From positions 1 to 19,574 of the forward strand of contig CALGGM010000032.1 of the NCBI GenBank assembly GCA_937915925.1: 19,574 nucleotides of DNA, read 5' to 3'. Made by a program: the position numbers and the translations under genes. The stretch comes from an uncultured Clostridia bacterium. GTDB lineage: Bacteria > Bacillota > Clostridia > Christensenellales > CAG-138. The notes under the pieces were generated by a model. The model made no database searches and was not told the origin of the DNA. It worked only from the letters and a program-made list of their open reading frames with translations. Of the stretch, positions 1-8,258 are shown piece after piece (position 1 is the first letter of the stretch; each line of letters begins with the position of its first letter).

Positions 1-995
1 AAGCGCAGCAATCCAACCGTATGCTTCAAGTCCCGGAACGATGTCTCTATTCCCCAACGCATCGCATACAGCTTCTTCACTTCCTCCATGGGAAACAGCT
101 TTTCGGGAAGATTCGTTATGACCGTTTCATAAGCACCCTCCGCAATCGAAAAACGAATCACCCGAAAATGAAGTTCATAAAAAGGGATCGGTGCATCCCG
201 TGGGAAGAAATCAAAGGGAGCGGTGGATGGCAGGAACTTATAGTGCGGAATCTGCTTCGCTGCTTTGGATGTATGATTTGTCAGGCAAACGGTGATCGGC
301 ACATCAAAGGAATCGATATCCGGCAAAGGTAAGCACGTTACGATTCCCTTTACGGCATGATCCTTAACCCGAATCAAAAAGCGCCATCCTTTTTCCTGAC
401 AGTACGCCATCAGGTTATAGGATTCATAGTTCCGATCTGCGATCAGCAATACATTTCTGTAACGGGAACGCTGCAGCATTTCGATTACAGCGTCTTTTTC
501 GCTGCCGCTTCCCTTCTGCAGCACTACATCCCGGTAGGTATGGGTAAGAAGATCATACAGAGCATTGAGATGGATCAGATTATAGGGCTTCTGCCCGTTC
601 GATCCGGGAAAGAAAGAATCCGGGTCGGAGGGATCGGTGGGAAAGTGGACGCCGGAGCCGTCCGCTGCCAGCAGGCGGTATCCGCGGTATAAACATTTCG
701 TATCTGTTTTCGCGGTAAACTGTTGGAAAATCGCTTCAAAAGCCGTATGGGATATCTTGGCTCTGCTTTGCACAAACGCGGAGGAAGACGCGACATGGGG
801 CGACGTCCGGAAGAAACCAAGCAATTCCCGGCTGATCGTGCTGCCGCCCATGGACAGGATGAGGCGAAGCATTTGCAGGAGAGACAGCTTTCGGCTGCGG
901 GTAAAATCGGAATCGGGTCGGACGAGGAAGCTGCGGTCTGCCGCGACGTCGCGGATAACGGAGGACAGAATCTGTTTTACAGCCTTGGGTTTCAT
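1..995 (-). CDS. IS4-family DDE transposase, 3'-truncated by window edge
   Basis: This is a cut-and-paste transposase reading leftward and open for 331 codons to the window edge, so its C-terminus is outside. It carries the IS4-type catalytic triad: D112 in LAADGSG, D187 in LIADRNYES and E317 in YAMRWGIETSFRDLK. The last motif matches the IS4 signature Y-(2)-R-(3)-E-(6)-K exactly (Y310, R313, E317, K324). The start at 995 is chosen because AAGGAG lies six bases upstream and there are no internal stops or frameshifts. The reading frame seems intact, so the element may be active or recent. It lies immediately upstream of a beheaded glycoside hydrolase gene, which suggests that the element inserted into it. 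The family is certain from the motifs; the exact IS name cannot be given from memory. Confidence 0.93.
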   Translation of the reverse strand, partial: MKPKAVKQILSSVIRDVAADRSFLVRPDSDFTRSRKLSLLQMLRLILSMGGSTISRELLGFFRTSPHVASSSAFVQSRAKISHTAFEAIFQQFTAKTDTKCLYRGYRLLAADGSGVHFPTDPSDPDSFFPGSNGQKPYNLIHLNALYDLLTHTYRDVVLQKGSGSEKDAVIEMLQRSRYRNVLLIADRNYESYNLMAYCQEKGWRFLIRVKDHAVKGIVTCLPLPDIDSFDVPITVCLTNHTSKAAKQIPHYKFLPSTAPFDFFPRDAPIPFYELHFRVIRFSIAEGAYETVITNLPEKLFPMEEVKKLYAMRWGIETSFRDLKHTVGLLR

Positions 996-1034
996 GGGCG
1001 ACTCCTTGGAACGAAGATATGCTTTCATCCAAGG

Positions 1035-1078
1035 GGTCGCTTTCGTATCCGCTTTTATAGATCGGAACGAAAGCGACC
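1035..1078 (-). promoter_or_regulatory. 12-bp perfect inverted repeat in the transposase leader
   Basis: GGTCGCTTTCGT at 1035-1046 pairs perfectly with ACGAAAGCGACC at 1067-1078 around a 20-base loop, about 40 bases upstream of the transposase start. A consensus -35 (TTGACA on the minus strand, 1101-1096) lies just outside it, but I see no good -10 at the right distance. In other IS4-group elements a hairpin near the left of the transposase gene blocks translation from read-through transcripts; the same role here is inference. Confidence 0.55.
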
Positions 1079-1190
1079 GCACAATTTCGACCGTTTGTCA
1101 AGTGCTTTTTGCTGCTTTTTCTGCGATTTTCTTAACTTAATGACATTGGCCAACATGGCACGAATTTTTACTGCCGGAAATTAGCGCCGA

Positions 1191-2069
1191 ATGCGCATTT
1201 CCAAAAACCACGACTTTGAACGGCGTCTCGGACTTTGGAAGGCGGGATTTGACGCGGACGGAGAGCTCTTCTGCGATCAGCGCTTCGGCGACTGGGTACA
1301 GCCCTTGGACGGCAAGCCCTTTGAAACACCGGATTGGATGCTGCTGAGCGCAGGGAAACGCGCGTTTGCCTCGTCCTTCGTTCCCGGATGCGAACCGGAA
1401 CATGCGACGGAGGAGAATGTGCAGACGTGGTGGAAGGCGGCGACCAACCGTCCCGACGAATGGCTGTGCGTGGATCTCGGCAAGGCCTTCGACGTCCGCG
1501 CCGTGCAGATCAATTTTGCGGACGATCGGCTTGACGTTCCCTGCCCCGGCGAGATCCGTCCGGGCTCGCAGGCACAGTACATCGAGGAACGAGCCCTGTT
1601 TACCCGCTGGCTTTTGGAGGGCTCCGAGGACGGCGAACACTGGTTTGCGATCGAGGACAAGCGGCAGGCGCAGACCGATCTTTCCCACGATCTGACCGTG
1701 CGGGAGGATGGGATTTCAGCGCGTTATCTGCGTCTTTCCGAGACAGAGGTCCCGTATGGGCAGAATCCGTGCGTTTCCGGGCTTCGCGTGTTCGGGAAAG
1801 GTAGCGGCGCAAAGCCCGCGGCGCCGACATTTACGGCAAACCGCAGCGGTGATACGGATATGCTCGTCTCGATCGCGCCGCAAAAGGACGCGCTCGGCTT
1901 CAACATTCTGTTTGGCGACAGTCCCGAAAAGCTGTATCACAGCTGCACGGTGTTCCGATCCGGCGAGAAACGGATCGGCGCGCTGATCAAGGACAGAACC
2001 TATTGCGTCCGCGTGGACGCGTTCAACGAGAACGGCGTCACGGAAGGCGCTTGCATCAAATTAGCATAG
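1191..2069 (+). pseudogene. GH43-like glycosidase remnant: end of catalytic domain, F5/8C-like domain and FN3-like domain
   Basis: This is 292 codons of what appears to be the C-terminal part of a family-43-type glycoside hydrolase. The first residues, MRISKNHDFERRLGLWKAGFDADG followed by LFCDQRFGDW, resemble the end of the catalytic domain in clostridial GH43 proteins, where this segment is never N-terminal. Residues of about 60-205 look like a discoidin (F5/8 type C) carbohydrate-binding module (DEWLCVDLGKAFDVRAVQINF, then RYLRLSET). Residues of about 210-292 look like a fibronectin type III module. The ATG at 1191 has no ribosome binding site, and an in-frame TAG lies at 1182-1184, so it is not a genuine start. 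The catalytic domain has been removed, with an IS element directly upstream. A shifted-frame reading just before it (1163-1189) gives a plausible continuation of the old gene. It is the first member of the xyl operon, 12 bases before the GH1 gene. Confidence 0.68.
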
Positions 2070-2081
2070 GAGGACGGCAAG

Positions 2082-3377
2082 ATGGATTTACCGAACAACT
2101 TTCTGATCGGCGCGGCGACGGCAGCGCATCAGGTGGAAGGCAACAACACAAACAGCGATTACTGGCTGCAGGAGCAGATGCCGCATTCAAGCTTCACCGA
2201 ACCGAGCGGGATCGCCTGCGATCACTATCACCGCTACGAGGAGGATATCCGTCTGCTCGCAGACGCAGGGCTGAACGCCTATCGCTTCTCCGTCGAATGG
2301 GCGCGCATCGAGCCGGAGGAGGGTCGGTTCGACGAAGCCGAGATCGAACACTACCGTTCCGTGATCCGCTGCTGCAAAGCGCACGGCGTGGAGCCGATCG
2401 TTACGCTGATGCATTTCACAAGTCCCGCGTGGCTGATCCGAAAGGGCGGATGGGAAGCGGAAGGTACGGTCGAATATTTCCGCCGCTATGCCGCGTATGT
2501 TGCACAACAACTCGGGAATGAGCTTCGCTACATCTGCACAATCAACGAGGCGAACATGGGACTGCAGCTCGCCGCGATCTCCAAGCGGTTTATGCTCATG
2601 GCGGAGCAGGCGAAAAAAGCCGCCGCATCCGGCGCGAAGCAGGCGGAAGGCACCGTGCAGGTGGGCATGAACTTTGAAAAGATGATGGAGAACATGAAAT
2701 TTGCCGCCATGGAAAACGCGCAGGCGTTCGGAACGCCGCAGCCGCAGATCTTTGTCAGCGCGCGCACGCCGCAGGGCGACGAACTGGTCATGCGGGCGCA
2801 TCGGGCGGCAAAGGAAGCGATCCATGCGGTCTGCCCCGAGCTTCGGGTCGGGCTTACCCTGTCCCTGCACGATCTGCAGGCGCTGCCGGGCGGCGAAGCG
2901 TTTGCCGACGCGGCATGGGACGAGGAGTTCCGTCACTATCTGCCCTATATCGAGGACGACGATTTCCTCGGCGTACAGAATTATACGCGCACGCAGTACG
3001 GTCCGCAGGGACAGCTTCCCGCGCAGGAGGGCGCAGAGCTGACGCAGATGCAGTATGAGTTTTATCCGGAGGCATTGGAGCATGTGATCCGCCGCGTGCG
3101 CAAGGACTTCACGGGGGATCTGCTCGTGACCGAAAACGGGATCGCCGTTTCGGACGACAGCCGCCGCGTCGAATTCATCCGCCGCGCAATGGCGGGCGTT
3201 CGGAATTGCCTTGCGGACGAGATCCCTGTAAAAGGCTATCTGTATTGGAGCCTCATGGACAATTTCGAGTGGCAGAAGGGCTTTTCGATGACGTTCGGTC
3301 TGATCGCCGTCGATCGCGAAACGCTGGAGCGCACCCCGAAGGAAAGCCTTACGGTTTTAGGAAGCTGCACACGCTGA
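2082..3377 (+). CDS. Glycoside hydrolase family 1 beta-glycosidase
   Basis: This is a cytoplasmic retaining beta-glycosidase of 431 residues, near the usual GH1 length of 440-480. It has no signal peptide, so it should act on imported oligosaccharides. Visible hallmarks are the N-terminal glycone-binding AHQVEG (Q17), H111, the acid/base E156 in TINEAN, the nucleophile E351 in LLVTENGIA and the aglycone/glycone loop YWSLMDNFEW at about 388-397. The start at 2082 follows AGGAGG with good spacing. The gene lies between a GH43 remnant and xylB/xylA, so a beta-xylosidase or mixed beta-glucosidase/xylosidase activity on xylo-oligosaccharides is more likely than classical phospho-beta-glucosidase. 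That substrate assignment is inference from context. The C-terminus is slightly short but has the usual DRETLERTPKES ending. Confidence 0.92.
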   Translation: MDLPNNFLIGAATAAHQVEGNNTNSDYWLQEQMPHSSFTEPSGIACDHYHRYEEDIRLLADAGLNAYRFSVEWARIEPEEGRFDEAEIEHYRSVIRCCKAHGVEPIVTLMHFTSPAWLIRKGGWEAEGTVEYFRRYAAYVAQQLGNELRYICTINEANMGLQLAAISKRFMLMAEQAKKAAASGAKQAEGTVQVGMNFEKMMENMKFAAMENAQAFGTPQPQIFVSARTPQGDELVMRAHRAAKEAIHAVCPELRVGLTLSLHDLQALPGGEAFADAAWDEEFRHYLPYIEDDDFLGVQNYTRTQYGPQGQLPAQEGAELTQMQYEFYPEALEHVIRRVRKDFTGDLLVTENGIAVSDDSRRVEFIRRAMAGVRNCLADEIPVKGYLYWSLMDNFEWQKGFSMTFGLIAVDRETLERTPKESLTVLGSCTR

Positions 3378-3397
3378 ACCCCGAAAGGATAGGCGGC

Positions 3398-4879
3398 ATG
3401 TATTATATCGGCGTCGATCTCGGCACGTCTGCGATGAAGCTTCTGCTGGTCAAAAATGACGGCGCGATCGTAAACAGCACCACAAAGGAATATCCGCTGC
3501 GCTTTCCGCATCCCGGTTGGTCGGAACAGGATCCGTCCGAGTGGTGGGACGCGCTGCTTTCGGGCGTCACCGAGCTTTTGATTGGCTTTGACGCAAACGA
3601 GGTCGTCGGCATCGGCGTCGGCGGACAGATGCACGGGCTGGTCGCGTTGGATGAAACCGACAAGGTCATCCGCCCCGCGATCCTCTGGAACGACGGACGC
3701 ACGGCAGAGGAAACCGCGTGGCTCAATACCGCGATCGGCAAGGAGAAGCTTTCGGAATACACCGGCAATATCGCCTTTGCGGGATTCACCGCGCCGAAGC
3801 TTCTTTGGATGCAGAAGCATGAGCCGGAAAGCTTCGCGCAGATCAGCAAGATCATGCTGCCGAAGGATTATCTGAACTACCGGCTCACCGGCGTGCACGC
3901 CTGCGATTATTCGGACGCAAGCGGCATGCTGCTGCTGAACGTCAAGAACAAGCGGTGGTCAAAGGAAATGCTCGATATCTGCGGCGTGAACGAATCGCTG
4001 ATGCCGAAGCTCTTTGAAAGCTACGAAGTGATCGGCACAGTGCTGCCCGAGGTCGCAAAGACGCTCGGTATTCCCGCTTCGGTCAAGGTCGTTGCGGGCG
4101 CGGGCGACAACGCGGCGGCAGCGGTCGGCACCGGAACCGTCGGAAACGGCGCCTGCAATATCTCGCTCGGCACATCCGGCACGATCTTTATTTCTTCCGA
4201 TGCGTTCGGCGTCGATCCCTTGAACGGCTTGCACGCCTTTGCGCACGCGGACGGGCACTGGCACCTGATGGGCTGTATGCTCTCCGCGGCAAGCTGCAAC
4301 AAGTGGTTCTGCGAGGAGATCCTCAAAACAACCGATTTTGCAAACGAACAAGTTGGCATGGAAGCGAACCTCGGTGACAACCGCGTGTTCTTCCTTCCGT
4401 ATCTGATGGGCGAGCGCAGCCCGATCAACGACGTCGACGCCAGAGGGACGTTTGTCAATCTTTCGCTTGACACGACGCGCCGGGACATGGTGCAGGCGGT
4501 GATGGAGGGCGTGGCGTTTGCGATTCGTGACAGCTTCGAGGTCGCAAAGGCGATCGGCGTACGGATCGAACGCAGCAAGCTTTGCGGCGGCGGCGCGAAG
4601 AGCCCGGTGTGGCGCAAGATGCTTTGCAACATTCTGAATATCCCGCTCGATTCTCCGAAGACCGAGCAGGGCCCGGGAATGGGCGGCGCGATGCTCGCGA
4701 TGGTCGGAACAGGCTTATATGCAAGCGTCAGGGACTGTGCCGACGCATTGGTGCAGGTCAGGGAAACGGTCTTCCCCGATCCGGCGCTTGCGGCAAAGTA
4801 CGAGCGGCGCTATCAACAGTTCAAACGGATTTATCCCGCAGTAAAGGATTTTTATAAGAGCTTACAACAGGAGGTTTGA
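3398..4879 (+). CDS. xylB: Xylulokinase (FGGY family)
   Basis: This enzyme phosphorylates D-xylulose to xylulose 5-phosphate using ATP, feeding the pentose phosphate pathway. The protein has 493 residues, normal for XylB. It has the N-terminal phosphate loop DLGTS (D7), the substrate-contact GGQMHG (M78, H79), ILWNDGR at about 95-101, the catalytic base D237 in AGAGDNAA, and the second-domain ATP motif SLGTSGT at about 256-262. The start at 3398 is preferred over the in-frame ATG at 3206, because 3206 lies deep in the GH1 gene. 3398 gives the canonical N-terminus MYYIGVDLGTS, although its ribosome site is only moderate (AAAGGATAGG). It is 20 bases after GH1 and one base before xylA, which fixes the identity as xylulokinase rather than another FGGY kinase. 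Confidence 0.96.
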   Translation: MYYIGVDLGTSAMKLLLVKNDGAIVNSTTKEYPLRFPHPGWSEQDPSEWWDALLSGVTELLIGFDANEVVGIGVGGQMHGLVALDETDKVIRPAILWNDGRTAEETAWLNTAIGKEKLSEYTGNIAFAGFTAPKLLWMQKHEPESFAQISKIMLPKDYLNYRLTGVHACDYSDASGMLLLNVKNKRWSKEMLDICGVNESLMPKLFESYEVIGTVLPEVAKTLGIPASVKVVAGAGDNAAAAVGTGTVGNGACNISLGTSGTIFISSDAFGVDPLNGLHAFAHADGHWHLMGCMLSAASCNKWFCEEILKTTDFANEQVGMEANLGDNRVFFLPYLMGERSPINDVDARGTFVNLSLDTTRRDMVQAVMEGVAFAIRDSFEVAKAIGVRIERSKLCGGGAKSPVWRKMLCNILNIPLDSPKTEQGPGMGGAMLAMVGTGLYASVRDCADALVQVRETVFPDPALAAKYERRYQQFKRIYPAVKDFYKSLQQEV

Positions 4880-4880
4880 T

Positions 4881-6194
4881 ATGCAGCATTTTGAAAACAT
4901 CCCCGTGATCCGCTACGAAGGACCGACAAGCAAGAATCCGCTCGCGTTCAAGTTCTATGATCCCGCTCGCGTCGTGATGGGCAAGCCCATGCGCGAGCAT
5001 CTGCCGTTTGCCATGGCATGGTGGCACAATCTCTGCGCCGCAGGCACGGACATGTTCGGACGCGACACCGCCGACAAGTCGTTCGGCGCGGAAAAAGGAA
5101 CCATGGAGCACGCAAAGGCAAAGGTTGACGCGGGCTTCGCGTTTATGCAGAAGTTAGGCATCCGCTATTTCTGCTTCCATGACGTCGATCTCGTTCCCGA
5201 AGCCGACGACATCAAGGAGACGAACCGCCGCCTCGACGAAATCTCCGACTACATCCTCGAAAAGATGCAGGGCACTGATATCCGATGCCTGTGGGGTACG
5301 GCGAATATGTTCTCTAATCCGCGCTACATGAACGGCGCGGGCAGCACGAACTCCGCGGAGGTGTTCTGCTTTGCGGCGGCGCAGATCAAAAAGGCACTCG
5401 ATCTCACCGTGAAGTTAGGCGGCAGAGGCTATGTGTTCTGGGGCGGCAGAGAGGGCTATGAAACGCTATTAAACACCGACGTCAAGTTTGAGCAGGAGAA
5501 CATCGCAAACCTCATGCATATGGCGGTCGATTACGGCAGAAGCATCGGGTTTACCGGCGATTTCTACATCGAGCCGAAGCCGAAAGAGCCGATGAAGCAC
5601 CAATACGATTTCGATGCGGCGACAGCGATCGGATTCCTGCGTCAGTATGGGCTCGACAAGGATTTCAAGCTGAACATCGAAGCGAACCACGCGACGCTTG
5701 CGGGACACACCTTCCAGCACGATCTCCGTATCTCCGCGATCAACGGCATGCTGGGTTCCATCGACGCGAATCAGGGCGATCTGCTTTTAGGCTGGGACAC
5801 GGACGAGTTCCCGTTCAACGTCTATGATGCGACCATGTGCATGTATGAGGTGCTGAAAAACGGCGGTCTGACCGGCGGCTTCAACTTCGATTCCAAGACG
5901 CGCCGTCCCTCCAATACCGATGAGGATATGTTCCACGCTTATATTCTCGGCATGGACACCTTCGCCTTGGGCCTTCTGAAAGCCGCGGCGCTGATCGAGG
6001 ACGGACGGCTTGACGCATTCCTTGCCGAGCGTTACGCAAGCTTCCGCACCGGCGTCGGCGCAAAGATCCGCAAGCACGAAACTACGCTTTTGGAGCTCTC
6101 CGCCATTGCCGAGCAGATGGGCGCGCCCGCGCTTCCTTCAAGCGGCAGACAGGAGTATCTTGAAAGCGTCGTCAACAGCATTCTCTTCGGATAA
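4881..6194 (+). CDS. xylA: Xylose isomerase
   Basis: This enzyme converts D-xylose to D-xylulose, with divalent metal ions in a TIM barrel. The protein has 437 residues, typical of the longer class II (Bacillota-type) isomerases. Key residues are visible: catalytic H100 and D103 in CFHDVD; metal ligands E231 and K233 in YIEPKPKEP; E267, H270 and the following HATLAGHTFQHDL; D295 in GSIDANQGD; D306 and D308 in GWDTDEFP. The start follows CAGGAGG with ideal spacing. It begins one base after the xylB stop, so the two are translationally linked and produced together. A terminator follows 18 bases after the stop, making this the last gene of the operon. Confidence 0.98.
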   Translation: MQHFENIPVIRYEGPTSKNPLAFKFYDPARVVMGKPMREHLPFAMAWWHNLCAAGTDMFGRDTADKSFGAEKGTMEHAKAKVDAGFAFMQKLGIRYFCFHDVDLVPEADDIKETNRRLDEISDYILEKMQGTDIRCLWGTANMFSNPRYMNGAGSTNSAEVFCFAAAQIKKALDLTVKLGGRGYVFWGGREGYETLLNTDVKFEQENIANLMHMAVDYGRSIGFTGDFYIEPKPKEPMKHQYDFDAATAIGFLRQYGLDKDFKLNIEANHATLAGHTFQHDLRISAINGMLGSIDANQGDLLLGWDTDEFPFNVYDATMCMYEVLKNGGLTGGFNFDSKTRRPSNTDEDMFHAYILGMDTFALGLLKAAALIEDGRLDAFLAERYASFRTGVGAKIRKHETTLLELSAIAEQMGAPALPSSGRQEYLESVVNSILFG

Positions 6195-6211
6195 ATCTCA
6201 GCCTTTACAGC

Positions 6212-6247
6212 TGCCCCGCTTTGCATTGGCAGAGCGGGGCAATTTTG
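6212..6247 (+). terminator. Rho-independent terminator of the xyl operon
   Basis: A 9-bp perfect stem, TGCCCCGCT (6212-6220) with AGCGGGGCA (6233-6241), has a 12-base loop and is followed by ATTTTGCTT. The T tract is short, but the position just after xylA fits. Confidence 0.8.
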
Positions 6248-6317
6248 CTTATACAGATCTTCCTTCCGTAAACGGTCAAAGCCACGGGCATACCGAAACA
6301 GAACAGAATTCCGGGAA

Positions 6318-6366
6318 TTGACGAAACCGGGAAAGTATGCTAATATGAGTTAGCGGCGGCTAACTC
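6318..6366 (+). promoter_or_regulatory. Promoter and palindromic operator of the ABC exporter operon
   Basis: A near-consensus housekeeping promoter has TTGACG (6318-6323), a 17-base spacer and TAATAT (6341-6346). A perfect palindrome follows at once: GAGTTAGC (6347-6354), four bases, GCTAACTC (6359-6366). It covers the expected transcription start, an arrangement typical of repression by a MarR- or TetR-type dimer. The same palindrome, in the same position relative to a -10, is found at 12222-12241. The leader to the ATG at 6455 is about 100 bases. Confidence 0.88.
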
Positions 6367-6454
6367 GTCGGGATCGGTATGTACTTTTATCGAGGGCATG
6401 CGCTTTCATAAGGGAAAACCGTGAGGATGGGCGGCGACCGCGGAAGGAGCTTGT

Positions 6455-8257
6455 ATGAAGGAAAAGAAACAAAATGAAATAGCCGTCCTGCTGAACTATG
6501 CAGGGAATTATAAGGGGCTGACGTATCTGGGACTGGGGCTGTCCGCAGTCGCTATGATTCTGGGAATGCTGCCGTACATCTGTATCTGGCTGGTTGCGCG
6601 GGATCTGATCGCCGTCGCGCCGAACTGGACGGAGGCGGCAGGCATCTCCCGCTACGGGTGGATGGCGTTTATCTTCTCGGTCGCGGGCATTGCGGTTTAT
6701 TTTGCGGCGCTGATGTGCACCCATCTTGCGGCGTTCCGCACGGCGAGCAATATCCGAAAAGCCGGTATGGCGCACCTGATGAAAACGCCCCTCGGATTTT
6801 TCGATTCCAACGCCTCGGGCTTGCTGCGCAACCGCCTGGACGGCGCCGCCTCCGAAACGGAAACCCTGCTCGCGCATAATTTAGCGGACATCGTCGGCAC
6901 GGTTGCCATGTTTATCGCGATGATCGTGCTGATGTTTGTATTCGACTGGCGCATGGGCGCGGCGTGCCTGCTGGCGGCGGTCGTTTCCGTTCTCTCCATG
7001 TTTGCCATGATGGGCGGCAAAAATGCGGGTCTGATGGCGGAATATCAGGCGGCGCAGGACGCCATGAGCAAAGCCGGCACGGAATATGTGCGCGGCATCC
7101 CGGTGGTCAAGGTCTTTCAGCAGACGGTCTATTCCTTCAAGGCGTTCAAGCAGGCGATCGAGGAGTACAGCAGCAAGGCGGAGCGCTATCAGGGCGACGT
7201 CTGCCGCCTGCCCCAATCCGTCAATCTGACGTTCACCGAAGGCGCATTCATCTTTCTCGTGCCTGTCGCGCTTTTGATCGCGCCTGCCGCGCTGCAAAGC
7301 GGAAGCTTCGGCGCGTTTGTGACCAACTTCGCGTTCTATGCGGTGTTCTCGGCGATCATTTCCACGGCGCTCGCGAAGATCATGTTCGCGGCAAGCGGCA
7401 CCATGCTTGCTAAGACGGCGTTGGGACGCATCGATCAGGTCATGAAAGCGCCGACGCTAAAGATCGCCGAGCATCCCGAAAAGCCCCGCGACAACAGCGT
7501 GGAATTCAAGGATGTGAGCTTTACCTATGACGGGTCGGCGCTGCCTGCGCTCGATCATGTTTCCTTCCGCGTGGAACCGGGACAAACGATAGCGCTTGTC
7601 GGACCGTCGGGCGGCGGCAAGACCACGGCGGCAAGCCTGATCCCGCGGTTCTGGGACGTGAACTTGGGCGCGGTGGAGGTCGGCGGCGTGGATGTGCGAA
7701 ACACCGATCCGCATGTGCTGATGGATCAGGTCGCGTTTGTGTTCCAGAACAACCGCCTGTTCAAGGCGTCCATCCTTGACAATGTGCGCTCGGCGCGGCC
7801 GAACGCATCGCGGGAGGAGACGGAAGCGGCGCTTGACGCCGCGCAGTGCAGGGACATCCTTGAAAAGCTGCCGGACGGGATGGATACGGTGATCGGCACG
7901 GAGGGGACCTATCTTTCCGGCGGCGAGCAGCAGCGGGTCGCGCTCGCAAGGGCGATCCTGAAGGACGCGCCGATCGTGGTTTTAGACGAAGCGACCGCCT
8001 TTGCCGATCCGGAAAACGAGGCGATGATCCAAAAGGCGTTTACCAGACTGACGGAGGGACGCACGGTGATCATGATCGCACATCGGCTGTCGACCGTCGT
8101 CGGCGCGGATCGGATCATTGTGCTCGACGCAGGCAAGGTCGCGGAGCAGGGAACGCACGAAGCGCTTCTGAAGGCGGGCGGCTTGTACGCGCGCATGTGG
8201 GAGGAATACAACCGTGCCGTGCAATGGCGCATCTCGACGGCAGAGGAGGTACAATAA
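6455..8257 (+). CDS. ABC exporter half-transporter (membrane domain fused to ATPase), subunit 1
   Basis: This is an inner-membrane ABC half-transporter of 600 residues. The N-terminal six-helix membrane domain spans about residues 20-320, and the ATPase domain about 345-585. The ATPase has Walker A GPSGGGKT (383-390), signature LSGGEQQR (487-494), Walker B IVVLDE with catalytic E512, and H-loop H543. The D-loop region reads EATAFADPENE, a wording I associate with IrtB/YbtQ-like exporter-fold transporters, some of which import siderophores. AAGGAG lies five bases before the start. The partner gene begins one base after the stop, so the two most likely form a heterodimer. Both ATP sites look intact. 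The substrate is unknown; efflux of a toxic compound or siderophore transport are both possible. Confidence 0.93.
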   Translation: MKEKKQNEIAVLLNYAGNYKGLTYLGLGLSAVAMILGMLPYICIWLVARDLIAVAPNWTEAAGISRYGWMAFIFSVAGIAVYFAALMCTHLAAFRTASNIRKAGMAHLMKTPLGFFDSNASGLLRNRLDGAASETETLLAHNLADIVGTVAMFIAMIVLMFVFDWRMGAACLLAAVVSVLSMFAMMGGKNAGLMAEYQAAQDAMSKAGTEYVRGIPVVKVFQQTVYSFKAFKQAIEEYSSKAERYQGDVCRLPQSVNLTFTEGAFIFLVPVALLIAPAALQSGSFGAFVTNFAFYAVFSAIISTALAKIMFAASGTMLAKTALGRIDQVMKAPTLKIAEHPEKPRDNSVEFKDVSFTYDGSALPALDHVSFRVEPGQTIALVGPSGGGKTTAASLIPRFWDVNLGAVEVGGVDVRNTDPHVLMDQVAFVFQNNRLFKASILDNVRSARPNASREETEAALDAAQCRDILEKLPDGMDTVIGTEGTYLSGGEQQRVALARAILKDAPIVVLDEATAFADPENEAMIQKAFTRLTEGRTVIMIAHRLSTVVGADRIIVLDAGKVAEQGTHEALLKAGGLYARMWEEYNRAVQWRISTAEEVQ

Positions 8258-8258
8258 C

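Larger units (their letters stand above)
1..1160 (-). mobile_element. IS4-family insertion sequence, right end only
   Basis: The element consists of the transposase gene plus about 165 bases of 5' leader. Its right terminus is not provable because the left end is outside the window. An AT-rich stretch at about 1130-1155 (CTTAACTTAATGACATTGG) looks like an IS terminal repeat, and homology to the GH43 gene appears to start shortly after it, at about 1163-1191. I therefore place the boundary near 1160 with an uncertainty of about 25 bases. Target-site duplication cannot be checked here. Confidence 0.7.

Noticed and set aside
637..1184. Overlapping plus-strand ORFs of 153-167 codons
   Set aside because: They are antisense to the transposase frame, which carries the exact IS4 signature; no ribosome sites or recognisable domains.
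2187..3083. Minus-strand ORF of 298 codons
   Set aside because: Antisense shadow of the GH1 gene, low-complexity composition with no family features.
3206..3397. Extended N-terminus for XylB
   Set aside because: Lies within the GH1 gene in another frame, has no family similarity, and the canonical XylB N-terminus begins at 3398.
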